In this document: positions 27,066-36,021 of the stretch, piece after piece
Layout of the letters: each line of letters begins with the position of its first letter
How positions within the stretch are numbered: position 1 is the first letter of the stretch
Origin: Ruminiclostridium herbifermentans
GTDB taxonomy: Bacteria > Bacillota > Clostridia > Acetivibrionales > DSM-1351
Direction of reading: 5' to 3'
Length of the DNA stretch: 64,000 nt
Assembly (NCBI RefSeq): GCF_005473905.2
Contig: NZ_CP061336.1
Span: 248,001 to 312,000, forward strand
The notes under the pieces: generated by a model
Databases searched by the model: none
Seen by the model: only the letters and a program-made list of their open reading frames with translations
What the model was told of the DNA's origin: nothing
Translations under genes and position numbers: made by a program

Positions 27066-28856
27066 ATAAAAATAAATGGAAATACTCAATCAATAAAAGA
27101 CAGGCTGTTAAATGAACTGGAGGGGCTATATGATGTAAAATATGGTCCAAGAGAGTTGGTGCCTGTTGAACTTGCTCAAACAATTTCAAGGATTTCATAT
27201 GAAATTAACCGAGAGATATCAGTTTTGATAAATAGAAAAGGCACGGTAGTTGACATAAGTATTGGAGATAGTGGAAAAGCAACCTTACCGCAGATGGACA
27301 ATAGAAGAGGAAATACTAGGTTATCAGCAATTAGATGTATTCATACACATCCAGGTGGAAAGGGCCTTTTGTCACAGGTAGACATAAAGACATTGCAAAA
27401 ATTAAGATTGGATGCGATGATTGCCCTTGGTATATTGGATGGACAGATAACTGAAATATATGTAGGATGCCTAAATATTGAACAGGAGGCAGATGTTTAT
27501 GGCCCATTCACTATCGGCGATACAAGGCTCAACTATTTTTATAAAATAATTGAAGAACTTGATACTAGTGCAAGAACTGATATATATGGAAATGAAGAAG
27601 AAGCTGAAAAAGCAGTTTTAGTTGGCTTAGAAACTTCAAATAGCAGAATAGAGGGTATGTCTCTTAGAGAAGCCCAAAATTCCCTTGATGAATTAGAGGA
27701 GTTAGCTAAGACAGCTGGAGCCATTGTTATAGATAAAATTATTCAGAGAAAACAAAATCAAGATTCAGCATATTACGTAGGTAAGGGAAAAATTGAGGAA
27801 TTAGCTTTAATGTGCCAAGCTACAGATGTTCAGTTATTAATTTTTGATGACGAACTTTCTGGAGCACAAATAAGAAATATTGAAGAACTTACAGGCGCAA
27901 GAGTCATAGACAGAACTACTTTAATACTTGATATTTTTGCACAGAGAGCAAAATCAAAGGAAGGTAAACTGCAAGTTGAATTAGCACAGCTTAAATATAA
28001 GCTTCCTAGATTGATTGGGTTAGGTAATGAACTTTCAAGACTTGGGGGCGGTATTGGCACTCGAGGTCCTGGAGAAAAGAAACTTGAGGTTGACAGACGG
28101 CATATACGCAGAAGGATATCAAGCTTAGAACGTGAACTGAAGTTGTTGGAAAAGAGACGTATTTTCATGCGTGAAGGCAGGGAAAAAAACAACACGCCAG
28201 TAATAGCATTAGTAGGATATACAAATGCGGGCAAATCTACGTTGATGAATAGGCTGTGCGGTTCATCAGTTTTCGTAGAGGATAAGCTTTTTGCAACACT
28301 AGACCCATCTGCTAGAAAATTGATATTGGCTGATGGACGGGAGGCTGTACTTATTGATACAGTTGGTTTTATAAGAAAGCTTCCCCATGATTTGATTGAA
28401 GCATTTAAATCAACTTTAGAAGAGGCAGTTCATGCTGATATGCTATTGCATGTGGTGGATGCTTCAAATGAAAATGCAGCTATGCAAATAAGTGTTGTAG
28501 AGGGATTGCTTGAAGATTTGGGTGCTACTACAAAACACACAATTCTTGTGCTAAATAAGCAGGATATTGCAGCTAGCGGGGGAAGGATTAATTCAATGGG
28601 GTACACGTCCGTTTGTGAAATATCAGCAGTTACTGGATACGGCATCCCACAATTGTTAGAGAAAATAACTGAGGGCTTTAAAGAACGTCTTAGAGAGATT
28701 AACCTCCTTATTCCGTATAATGTTGGCTGGGTTATACCTTATATTTATGAAAATGGAAAAGTATTAGGTCAAGAGTACCAAGAAGAGGGAATTAGTGTAA
28801 AGGCTGTAGTAAAAGTAGACAAAATAAGCAGACTTAATGATTTTATTCTTGTATAA
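27066..28856 (+). CDS. hflX: GTPase HflX, probable ATA start
   Basis: HflX is a ribosome-associated GTPase that rescues stalled ribosomes. The G domain has VGYTNAGKSTLMNRL (G1), DTVGFIRKLPH (G3) and NKQD (G4), and the middle domain has GTRGPGEKKLEVDRR, diagnostic for HflX. The N-terminal extension (ISYEINREISVLINRKG... HTHPGG) is the long clostridial form. The frame stays open upstream of the first usual start (TTG 27156) to a perfect AAGGAGG site at 27051-27057. Eight bases later comes ATA AAA ATA AAT GGA, giving (M)KINGNTQSIKDRLLNELEG, which fits the known N-terminus of clostridial HflX. I therefore choose ATA 27066, giving 596 residues. Confidence 0.88.
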   Translation: MKINGNTQSIKDRLLNELEGLYDVKYGPRELVPVELAQTISRISYEINREISVLINRKGTVVDISIGDSGKATLPQMDNRRGNTRLSAIRCIHTHPGGKGLLSQVDIKTLQKLRLDAMIALGILDGQITEIYVGCLNIEQEADVYGPFTIGDTRLNYFYKIIEELDTSARTDIYGNEEEAEKAVLVGLETSNSRIEGMSLREAQNSLDELEELAKTAGAIVIDKIIQRKQNQDSAYYVGKGKIEELALMCQATDVQLLIFDDELSGAQIRNIEELTGARVIDRTTLILDIFAQRAKSKEGKLQVELAQLKYKLPRLIGLGNELSRLGGGIGTRGPGEKKLEVDRRHIRRRISSLERELKLLEKRRIFMREGREKNNTPVIALVGYTNAGKSTLMNRLCGSSVFVEDKLFATLDPSARKLILADGREAVLIDTVGFIRKLPHDLIEAFKSTLEEAVHADMLLHVVDASNENAAMQISVVEGLLEDLGATTKHTILVLNKQDIAASGGRINSMGYTSVCEISAVTGYGIPQLLEKITEGFKERLREINLLIPYNVGWVIPYIYENGKVLGQEYQEEGISVKAVVKVDKISRLNDFILV

Positions 28857-28961
28857 ACTGACTAAGTAAGGTATGATTATATTAGATATTAAATTAGTTA
28901 GTATATATTTTTTATTAATTTATCTATCTTTAAAATATCTATCATGAAAGGGGTTTTGATT

Positions 28962-29387
28962 ATGCTTGTTAGAAACTGTGCAGGTGGAGTTGTATTTTCA
29001 GGAGACAAGGTGTTTCTTCTGAAAAATGAGAAGGATGAATGGGTGCTTCCAAAGGGGGTAATCAGAAATGGAGATTATCCTGATGAGGTAGCAAAACGAA
29101 GAGTGAAAGAGGAAGCAGGAATAAATGCTGAAATTATTACTCCAGCGGGTAATACCAATTATGAGTTTTTCTCTGTAACACGTCAAAGACCAGTCTGTAA
29201 TAAAATCACATGGTATATTATGAAATCCCTTGATAATAGCTATGAAGTTAATAAAGATGAGAACTTTAAGGATGGTGCATATTTCTCAATCGATGAAGCC
29301 TTGGAGAAAATCACTTATAGTCAAGACAAATCTCTTATTACCGTATCTTATTCAAAATATAAAGAGGCATGTTCCACACTTCTATAA
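28962..29387 (+). CDS. NUDIX hydrolase domain protein
   Basis: The 141-residue protein has a NUDIX fold: a start NCAGGVVFSGDKVFLLKNE, then WVLPKGVIRNGDYPDEVAKRR continuing VKEEAGI. Against the consensus GX5EX7REUXEEXGU, the first glutamate reads D and the RE pair reads RR, while the metal-binding EE pair is kept. It would hydrolyse a nucleoside diphosphate derivative if active. The ATG at 28962 follows an AAAGGGG site. Confidence 0.85.
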   Translation: MLVRNCAGGVVFSGDKVFLLKNEKDEWVLPKGVIRNGDYPDEVAKRRVKEEAGINAEIITPAGNTNYEFFSVTRQRPVCNKITWYIMKSLDNSYEVNKDENFKDGAYFSIDEALEKITYSQDKSLITVSYSKYKEACSTLL

Positions 29388-29394
29388 GTAGTTG

Positions 29395-29700
29395 GTACTG
29401 ATTTTGTTTTTTGCGGTAAGAAAATTTCCGCCTCTTTGAAACGCTGCATATGTTATGAAATTTTTCTACAATCGAAAAATTTTATCTTGAATATGCATTA
29501 ACAAGAAGCAATAAAAAGTTCCGCAATTTCATAATTAGAGGTTGCCGATTTGTTTTTAGGTAGTAAGAATTTATCTGCTTCTTTTAAACGCCACTGACTA
29601 TAATAGTTCGAAAATAAAGTATTTACGGACAAGGTGCATTTTTGAACTAAAAACCATAAGTGGTTTTTGGTAGTGTATAAAATTTGAATTAGGGCGTTAT
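29395..29700 (+). repeat. Composite hairpin-rich intergenic repeat, unit 1
   Basis: Two modules lie in tandem. The first has a core GCGGTAAGAAAATTTCCGCC then TCTTTGAAACGC, followed by a hairpin ATGAAATTTTTC-TACAAT-CGAAAAATTTTAT (29455-29485). The second has a core GGTAGTAAGAATTTATCTGC then TTTTAAACGCC, followed by TTCGAAAATAAAGTATTTACG, CAAGGTGCATTTTTGAA and the hairpin AAACCATAAGTGGTTTT. The same two modules in the same order occur at 36945-37265. No gene is supported here. Confidence 0.8.
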
Positions 29701-29883
29701 TAAGTTTAGCAATAGATATTAATGTTATTTTTTGGAGTTTGAAAAATACAAAGCATATTAGTATAAACATGCTTATGTAAATTAATTTAATCAGCACTCT
29801 CCATATTTTTATAGGAGAGTGCTATTTTTAAAATTAAGTGATAAATTTTCTATAGTATTTGTATGGAGGCAGATAGGCTAAAG

Positions 29884-30534
29884 ATGTTATTAGAGTACAA
29901 AACAATACTAAATCCTGCAACAGCGGAGTTTGAAGAAAAAAAATCAAGATTTATTGCAAATGTTAAGCCTGTAAGTAATGAAGATGATGCAATAGAATTT
30001 ATTAATAATCTAAAATCAAAGTACTGGGATGCTACTCATAATGTTTATGCATATAGTATTAACAATGAAACCTTAATTCAAAGATTCAGTGATGACGGGG
30101 AACCATCTGGTACAGCAGGAATGCCTGCACTTGAGGTTATCAAGAGGATGGGATTACAGGATGTGGTGGTAGTAATAACAAGGTACTTTGGAGGAACATT
30201 ACTTGGAGCATCTGGCCTTATACGTGCATATAGCAAGAGTTCTGCTATGGGCCTGGAAGCTGGAGAAATAGTAACAAGAAAGCTTTGCTATACGCTAAAT
30301 ATTGTAGTAGAATACACACTTTTTGGGAAACTGCAAAATATGCTTATAAATGATAATAATATAATAAAAGATATACAGTATGGTCAGGATGTTGAATTAT
30401 GTGTACTTATTGAGGTAGGGAAGGAAGAAAAGCTGATAGATAATATTATTGAAAACACCAATGATAGAGCTATATGTGATTTGGGTGAAAAAACTTTCAT
30501 AACATTAGGAAGCGATGGAAGGTTGATTATTTAA
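29884..30534 (+). CDS. YigZ/IMPACT family protein
   Basis: The 216-residue protein has the YigZ (UPF0029) N-terminal domain with EFEEKKSRFIANVKPVSNE, NVYAYSI, RFSDDGEPSGTAGMPALEV and RYFGGTLLGASGLIRAYS, which are strongly conserved in the IMPACT family. The C-terminal domain is the usual ferredoxin-like fold. IMPACT relatives modulate translation stress signalling; the bacterial role is unclear. ATG at 29884 is preferred because a GGAGG site lies upstream; ATG 29863 would overlap that site. Confidence 0.93.
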   Translation: MLLEYKTILNPATAEFEEKKSRFIANVKPVSNEDDAIEFINNLKSKYWDATHNVYAYSINNETLIQRFSDDGEPSGTAGMPALEVIKRMGLQDVVVVITRYFGGTLLGASGLIRAYSKSSAMGLEAGEIVTRKLCYTLNIVVEYTLFGKLQNMLINDNNIIKDIQYGQDVELCVLIEVGKEEKLIDNIIENTNDRAICDLGEKTFITLGSDGRLII

Positions 30535-30589
30535 TTAATTACTATTATAATTTATGATAGTTGATTATTTATAATGGGCGAAAAAGATA

Positions 30590-30725
30590 TCTATTTGTGT
30601 AAGTGAGGATAACGCTTTGGTTTTTGGAGGTAAGAAGACCTCCTGCCCCGTATACACGCCGTTGATTGATTAATGAATTTTTCTATAAAATCGAAAAATT
30701 ATTTTGATTTTAGGCGTTATAATAT
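30590..30725 (+). repeat. Hairpin-rich intergenic repeat, single-module copy
   Basis: The core GGAGGTAAGAAGACCTCC forms a perfect hairpin at 30625-30642, followed by an ACGCCG motif, then TGAATTTTTCTATAAAATCGAAAAATTATTTTGATTTTAGGCGTTATAAT in shortened form of the A module seen at 29455 and 37014. It precedes yebC. Confidence 0.65.
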
Positions 30726-30842
30726 TTCAAATAAGAGTAGTTTTACAATTAAGAGTAAAGCAGGCAAATTTAAGTGTGTGTATTGAAATATTATTATTGA
30801 AATGAAAATTGAAATTATATAGGATGCTATTAGGAGGTATTT

Positions 30843-31577
30843 ATGTCAGGTCATTCAAAATGGGCTACTATAAAACGTAAAAAAGGAGCAACAGATGCTC
30901 AAAGAGGAAAAGTTTTTACTAAACTTGGTAGAGAAATATCAATAGCAGTAAAGCAAGGTGGAAGCGCAGATCCTAGTACTAATGCCAAGTTGAGGGATGT
31001 TATTGCTAAGGCAAAAGCAGCAAATATGCCTAACGAAAATATTATGAGAAGTATCAAGAAAGCATCTGGAGATGGTGATAACTCAAATTATGAGGAAATA
31101 ACCTATGAAGGCTATGGCCCAGGTGGAGTTGCAGTTATTTGTGAATGTACAACAGACAACAGAAACAGAACTGCCGGAGATTTAAGACACTATTTTGACA
31201 AGTTTGGCGGAAACTTAGGCCAGACAGGTTGTGTTTCATTTATGTTCAATAAAAAGGGAGTTATTCTAATAGAGAAGAGCAGCAAAGTTGTTGAGGATAC
31301 TTTGATGCTAGAAGCACTTGATGCTGGAGCAGAAGACTTCAACGTAGAAGATGAAGTTTATGAAATAATCACAGATCCTGCAGATTTTTCAGCTGTTCGT
31401 GAACAACTTGAAGCAAAAGGCTATGAATTCCTTCAAGCTGAAGTATCAATGATACCAAATGTGACTACAAAACTCACTGACCCTGAACATATCAAGTTCA
31501 TGGATAAGCTTTTAGAGAACCTAGAAGATCTCGATGATGTATCAAATGTTTACCACAGCTGGGAACAGGATGAGTAA
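30843..31577 (+). CDS. YebC/PmpR family transcriptional or translational regulator
   Basis: The 244-residue protein starts [22 protein letters not shown] and contains [25 protein letters not shown] and [21 protein letters not shown], diagnostic of the YebC family. Members bind DNA or help ribosomes at proline stretches. A TAGGAGG site precedes the ATG. A long terminator hairpin follows. Confidence 0.95.
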   Translation: MSGHSKWATIKRKKGATDAQRGKVFTKLGREISIAVKQGGSADPSTNAKLRDVIAKAKAANMPNENIMRSIKKASGDGDNSNYEEITYEGYGPGGVAVICECTTDNRNRTAGDLRHYFDKFGGNLGQTGCVSFMFNKKGVILIEKSSKVVEDTLMLEALDAGAEDFNVEDEVYEIITDPADFSAVREQLEAKGYEFLQAEVSMIPNVTTKLTDPEHIKFMDKLLENLEDLDDVSNVYHSWEQDE

Positions 31578-31625
31578 TAGAACCATATTAAAAATAATCA
31601 AGATGAAGATTTAGTATTAATAAAT

Positions 31626-31688
31626 AAATGTCATATTTACTTTAAATAATATGTTTTTATTAAAAGTAAATATGACATTTTATTATTC
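31626..31688 (+). terminator. Terminator after yebC
   Basis: AAATGTCATATTTACTTT pairs perfectly with AAAGTAAATATGACATTT across a loop of about 19 bases, followed by TATTATT. The A-rich left side may let it serve the minus-strand gene as well. Confidence 0.8.
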
Positions 31689-31759
31689 AAATTAATACTT
31701 TAAAATACTTTTTGGCATAAACAAGTAAATCAATAAACAGTCTAAAATAGGACTGCTCA

Positions 31760-32008
31760 TTAATCATCAATAATAATCTTATCAACCATCTCAAGTCTGC
31801 CTTCATCAATAAATTTCTGAATGGTGGCTACACTTATATCTAAAGTAGTAGAAATAAGAGCTACAGAAGACCTTGGATGCTCTTTTAAAAAGTTTTTTAT
31901 TTTTTGAAATTCCAACTCATTTTTTTGAATACAGCTAAAACACAAATCATCATTTGTTGTATATAAAAATGTTCCGCCGCATTGTCTGCATTTCTTTGGT
32001 TCAGCCAT
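31760..32008 (-). CDS. YvyF-like flagellar-region protein (zinc ribbon plus HTH)
   Basis: The 82-residue protein has a zinc ribbon (CRQCGGTFLYTTNDDLCFSC) followed by a helix-turn-helix-like region (SSVALISTTLDISVATIQKFIDEGRLEM). This matches the TIGR03826/YvyF family, found in flagellar operons of Bacilli and Clostridia. No flagellar gene lies nearby, so it is detached from its usual context. ATG at 32008 was chosen because TTTGGAGG lies seven bases upstream on the minus strand. Confidence 0.8.
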   Translation of the reverse strand: MAEPKKCRQCGGTFLYTTNDDLCFSCIQKNELEFQKIKNFLKEHPRSSVALISTTLDISVATIQKFIDEGRLEMVDKIIIDD

Positions 32009-32096
32009 AAAAAGTGCCTCCAAATATTTTGTAAAATAAAAAAATTTCAGTGAATATTATAATCTACTTACAGCTGAATTTTATAAAAAGACAATT

Positions 32097-32357
32097 CTAA
32101 TCTGAACAAAGTCTACTATTTTGTGCCTTAATTCCAGGTATCTCATTTAGCTTTTGTTCAAGAGATTCTATTTCTTTTTCTGAACCAACAAGATGCAAAA
32201 TAATAAGTCCCTCGTTAGAGCAAAAATCCTCACCTGCATCATGAATACCTAGTCTAGTTTTTATTATGCAACCTGATTCAGTTAGAACGCGCTGCATTTC
32301 ATTTACATTCTCAACTCTTTTATTTGTCAAAACAGACATTACATTATAGCATGCCAT
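32097..32357 (-). CDS. TM1266-like iron-only hydrogenase system regulator
   Basis: The 86-residue protein has an ACT/ferredoxin-like fold pattern and the family features KRVENVNEMQRVLTESG, IIKTRLGIHD, CSNEGLIILHLVG and IPGIKAQNSRL. TM1266 homologues are encoded near [FeFe]-hydrogenase maturation genes, so it may regulate hydrogen metabolism. No hydrogenase gene is in the window. An AGGAGG site precedes the start on the minus strand. Confidence 0.85.
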   Translation of the reverse strand: MACYNVMSVLTNKRVENVNEMQRVLTESGCIIKTRLGIHDAGEDFCSNEGLIILHLVGSEKEIESLEQKLNEIPGIKAQNSRLCSD

Positions 32358-32513
32358 GTGTGATACCTCCTAAAATGATATATTAATTTTATATTATCAA
32401 AAATATTTACACAAGTAATAATATTTAAGTGTATGATGATATACTTTTTAATTGTTATTCAGTTACTTTTAGTATAAATCATCAACTCAGCTTCCTAAAC
32501 TGACAATATGCTA

Positions 32514-33560
32514 TTATTCTGTATTTTCAGTGTCTGAGTTAGTTGTAATATCAAATTGCTTAACTTCAAGTACATCTAATATAAATATAAATATTGGTAT
32601 ACCTATAATAAGCCCCCATATTCCAAGTAAATTCTCAGATACAATTAGAACTACAAAAGTATAGAATACAGGCAGCTTTGTCTTCTGAGACATTAATTTT
32701 GGATTTAGTATATAGCTTTCGATTGCATGTAAAATTGCAATTAATATGAGAATATATATAATCATTTTAAAGCCACCGATGTTGAAGGCAATTATAGAAA
32801 GCGGAATTAAAGAAATGATTACACCTGCAACAGGAACTAAGCCTAAAACAAATATCATAAACCCTAATCCCAATATCTGTGGAAATTTCAAAATTGATAG
32901 AAGGATCATAGACAGTATACAATTTATAAACGATATTGTTATCTGAGTTTGAATAACCTTTCCAAATGATTGTAAGAATTTATTTCCGAAAAAGGATAGC
33001 TCTTCATAGATAATACCTATTTTGCTGTATTTAAAGCCTGAAGTAAATTTGGATATTTTAGTATTTTCAAGTATAAAAAATAAACTTAAAATTATTGCAA
33101 TAAAAATATCAAATCCCCATTTTCCAATATTGGTTATAGACTTTAACAAGGTATCAACATTATCCCCTATATAGGTTGTAATCTTAAAATCCTTTATCAG
33201 TGAAATAATGTAGTTCAGAGCATCATTTTCATATGTGCTGTTTAAAAAAATTGTTGCCTGAAATATTATTGACTTTAACTGTGAAATAATTACTGGAATA
33301 TACTTATATAGGATTGATGTTCCAAATGCTAAAATGCCTAAGTATATTGTAATAATTATTGCCTTTAGCAACTTTGAATTTACTATTTTTGCCTTAGAGA
33401 AGAAGTAATTTGAAGCAGTATATCCTAAATAAGAAAATATAAAGGTTAATAAAAACATATTAACCATTCCTCTTAGCAGATATATTACTGCAGCAAAGGC
33501 AAGAAGAATTAATAATCTTCTAGGTAATTGTCTTGAAAATATAGATTTGATTGTTGTCAT
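32514..33560 (-). CDS. AI-2E family transporter (PF01594)
   Basis: The 348-residue protein has about eight hydrophobic segments, arranged as in the PerM/TqsA/YtvI family, with a C-terminal LGIWGLIIGIPIFIFILDV and the motif IGIVPVAG-like stretch GLGFMIFVLGLVPVAGVIISLIPL. Members export small molecules or ions. The exact substrate cannot be inferred. Confidence 0.88.
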   Translation of the reverse strand: MTTIKSIFSRQLPRRLLILLAFAAVIYLLRGMVNMFLLTFIFSYLGYTASNYFFSKAKIVNSKLLKAIIITIYLGILAFGTSILYKYIPVIISQLKSIIFQATIFLNSTYENDALNYIISLIKDFKITTYIGDNVDTLLKSITNIGKWGFDIFIAIILSLFFILENTKISKFTSGFKYSKIGIIYEELSFFGNKFLQSFGKVIQTQITISFINCILSMILLSILKFPQILGLGFMIFVLGLVPVAGVIISLIPLSIIAFNIGGFKMIIYILILIAILHAIESYILNPKLMSQKTKLPVFYTFVVLIVSENLLGIWGLIIGIPIFIFILDVLEVKQFDITTNSDTENTE

Positions 33561-33725
33561 AGAAGCATCCTTTGTTCATTATTTAGAATAATACATATTA
33601 TAACGTTGCTTACAAAATAGTAAGCAGATAATTTTGTTTAATCTATTTTAATTATATATAAATATTTATGAGTAATAAAGCCTTAAATCATAATATATGT
33701 ATAGAATTTATAAAATTTTAAAAAT

Positions 33726-33757
33726 AAAAGGATACCGAATAGATCGGTATCCTTTTA
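33726..33757 (-). terminator. Terminator after SASP gene
   Basis: A perfect stem AAAAGGATACCGA / TCGGTATCCTTTT, loop ATAGA, lies just downstream of the spore protein gene on the minus strand, with A-rich plus-strand flank acting as the T-run. Confidence 0.9.
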
Positions 33758-33773
33758 TTTTAATTAACTATTC

Positions 33774-33944
33774 TTATTTCTTGGAATTTGTATAAGCTTC
33801 AAATACCTTTTGAGTAATTGTTCCGCCGATTTTACCAGCTTCTCTAGAAGTTAAGTCACCATTATAACCCTGCTTTAAATTAACACCAACCTGAGAAGCT
33901 ATTTCGTACTTCATATTTTCGAATACTGATTTACTTCTTGCCAT
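33774..33944 (-). CDS. Alpha/beta-type small acid-soluble spore protein
   Basis: The 56-residue protein coats and protects spore DNA. The GPR protease site region KYEIASQVGV and the signature GDLTSREAGKIGG are both present. The ATG at 33944 has an AAGGAGGAA site on the minus strand; the longer frame upstream is not needed. A strong terminator follows, fitting a monocistronic late-sporulation gene, though a sigma-G promoter was not located with confidence. Confidence 0.95.
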   Translation of the reverse strand: MARSKSVFENMKYEIASQVGVNLKQGYNGDLTSREAGKIGGTITQKVFEAYTNSKK

Positions 33945-34105
33945 GATAATATTCCTCCTTATAAGATAAGTTATCACCATATCACTTTTTGTGATTTATT
34001 GGTGTACTAATATAATTTGCAATATTAATAAAAATATAACGGAAATATATTACTAAATGACCAGTCCTTACTGTATTTAAGTTTAGTGAAGTAAAAACTC
34101 TTTTG

Positions 34106-34146
34106 TTAATCAAAGTGGCGTCTGAAATCAACGCCACTTTGATTAA
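34106..34146 (-). terminator. Terminator after DUF378 gene
   Basis: A perfect 16-bp stem TTAATCAAAGTGGCGT / ACGCCACTTTGATTAA with a 9-base loop ends the minus-strand transcript. Confidence 0.88.
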
Positions 34147-34154
34147 TAAATTAA

Positions 34155-34370
34155 TTAACGATGGTTTCTAACTGTTTCTTGTTCTCTGAACAATAAGCTT
34201 ATACTGTACAAACCAGCAATACCTACAATTGTAAATATTGATCTCGTAATGAGCGAAGTGGCTCCAAATATTGAACCTACTAAGTCATAATTAAATAATC
34301 CTACAGAAAGCCAGTTCAGAGCTCCAATGATTACAACGACCAATGCTACTCTATCCAAAGATGTCCTCAT
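34155..34370 (-). CDS. DUF378 family membrane protein (YuzA-like)
   Basis: The 71-residue protein has two hydrophobic segments with the DUF378 motif GALNWLSVGLFNYDLVGSIFG and a second segment FTIVGIAGLYSISLLF. The function is unknown. ATG at 34370 lies after an AAAAGGAG site on the minus strand. Confidence 0.88.
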   Translation of the reverse strand: MRTSLDRVALVVVIIGALNWLSVGLFNYDLVGSIFGATSLITRSIFTIVGIAGLYSISLLFREQETVRNHR

Positions 34371-34518
34371 GGTCACAACTCCTTTTTTGTTTTATTTGAC
34401 TAACATATAAGCTTTCATTTAATTAAGCTTATTTAATCAGTTATATTATCTGAATACATTAAGTTTTTATACTTAGAAAATTTACCGAAGGAGAAATGTG
34501 GTTTAAAGGTAAATAATA

Positions 34519-34548
34519 ACCGCACTCCCTATTAGCAGGGAATGCGGT
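34519..34548 (+). other. Isolated stem-loop
   Basis: ACCGCACTCCCT pairs with AGGGAATGCGGT around ATTAGC. There is no T-run on either side, so it is not a standard terminator. It may belong to a small RNA. Confidence 0.4.
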
Positions 34549-34973
34549 GTATTTAAATAACCGCCTGATATAAACAGACAGTTAGTATTGAAAACTTATT
34601 ACTTTTTAAAGTAAATAAAATTTTAAATATCATTACTGACATGCTCTTCTTTAGTATAATATGAAATATAAAAATTATGTGTGATACCTAAAATTAACTA
34701 TATTATAAAAATTTTTATAAAAATATAGTAAGTAATGCTATGTAATGCTTATATCATGCAGTCTACGGTTAGCTTGCAAAATGCCTAGTTATATTTTATT
34801 TATCTTTATTTTCGTATTATGAGCAAAACAAGCATTGATCATACATTTTTTAATTACTATTTGTATAGTCGGGTAGTATGTGAAAATGGGATAATCTGGT
34901 GAAATTTTACATAATAATAAAAATTGTATGACTCTGATAGAGAAGCATGGGTTTTCATAAAAATGTTTAGCAA

Positions 34974-35050
34974 ATTAGAATTTTTATTAAATTAGAATTT
35001 CTACTAATTGGATTTTTACTGAATTAGAAGGTTTACTATATTAGAATGTT
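34974..35050 (+). repeat. Five-copy 16-17 bp tandem repeat
   Basis: ATTAGAA or a close variant recurs at 34974, 34991, 35007, 35023 and 35040, each followed by TTTTTA-like or TTTCTA-like sequence. It lies directly before the DUF6873-like gene. Confidence 0.75.
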
Positions 35051-35087
35051 TAATAAATTGTGTGCCCAAATGGGAGTAGGAGGGTGT

Positions 35088-35843
35088 ATGAAGCCTATTG
35101 AAATACCTAATTTACCTACAAATGATGTTAGTGTAGTAATTATTGATAAAAGAGCATCAAACAGAATTAAGGAGACATTAAAGCAGCAAAATATCTTACT
35201 GGTTGAAACGCTGCCGCATCCGGATATATACCCTGCAGTGGCGTATCATCCTGACATTATGTTTCATCATATATATAGCAATATGATTGTCTATGCTCCC
35301 AATACACCGCAGCAATTAATAGATGAGCTAACTGCTCTTGGTTTTGACATGCTTGAGGGACAAGCTTCACTGAATAATAGATATCCTCACACTATTGCAT
35401 ATAATATAGCAAGAGTAGGTAAATATGCTTTTCACAATACAAAATATACAGATCCTCTTGTAAAAAAGCTTCTTATAGAAAGAGGAATAAAATTTATACA
35501 TGTTAATCAGGGCTATTCAAAATGTTTAACATGCATTATTGATGAAAACAGCATAATTACCTCTGATAAAGATATCTACAAAAAGGCAAAGGCAGCCAAA
35601 CTAGATGCACTACTAATTGAACCAGATAAGTCAATACAACTAGAACCTTATGACATGGGATTTCTTGGAGGAGCAACTGGCTTGATAGGAAGAAACAAAT
35701 TGGCATTTACAGGTAACATAAAGCTTCATAAAAACTATAATGAAATTTTAAATTTTTTAAGTTTAAAAAATGTAGACATGGTTATGCTTAATGATGATAG
35801 ATTAATGGATTTAGGAACTATAATTCCTATTAGACAGAAATAA
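35088..35843 (+). CDS. DUF6873-like protein (GME-fold family)
   Basis: The 251-residue protein resembles a clostridial family, DUF6873, described as having a guanidino-group-modifying enzyme fold. Visible motifs are HPDIMFHHI (near residue 60), YPHTIAYNIARVGKYAFHN, GYSKCLTCIIDENSIITSD (with a cysteine at the expected nucleophile region), and GFLGGATGLIGRNKLAFTG near the C-terminus. The start ATG 35088 follows a GGAGGG site; an upstream ATG at 35046 lies within the tandem repeat and is unlikely. The reaction is unknown. Confidence 0.7.
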   Translation: MKPIEIPNLPTNDVSVVIIDKRASNRIKETLKQQNILLVETLPHPDIYPAVAYHPDIMFHHIYSNMIVYAPNTPQQLIDELTALGFDMLEGQASLNNRYPHTIAYNIARVGKYAFHNTKYTDPLVKKLLIERGIKFIHVNQGYSKCLTCIIDENSIITSDKDIYKKAKAAKLDALLIEPDKSIQLEPYDMGFLGGATGLIGRNKLAFTGNIKLHKNYNEILNFLSLKNVDMVMLNDDRLMDLGTIIPIRQK

Positions 35844-36021
35844 TCTTTAACGTGTAGTACCGATAAAAATTGCACTGCATATAATGTAGCAAGACTTTAT
35901 GATAGTATTAACAAAAATATAATGAGTAAAGTAATTGTTATTTTTTGGCATAAATTGCAAAATACTTGCTGCATACAAATTTTATCAAGACATATACTAC
36001 ACACGAAGGGAAGTGAAGTTG

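Larger units (their letters stand above)
34371..35087. other. Long intergenic region between DUF378 and DUF6873-like genes
   Basis: This roughly 700-base gap contains an isolated strong hairpin at 34519-34548 and a short 16-17 bp tandem repeat at 34974-35050, but no gene I can support. The rest is AT-rich. Promoters for the divergent neighbours must lie here. Confidence 0.5.

Noticed and set aside
29498-29797. A 99-codon minus-strand reading frame over the composite repeat
   Set aside because: It lies over hairpin modules that are repeated elsewhere, has no ribosome site and has a hydrophobic start without family likeness.
34491-34512. Six-codon leader peptide (MWFKGK) before the hairpin at 34519
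   Set aside because: The Shine-Dalgarno lies only two bases from the ATG, and no downstream gene is controlled.
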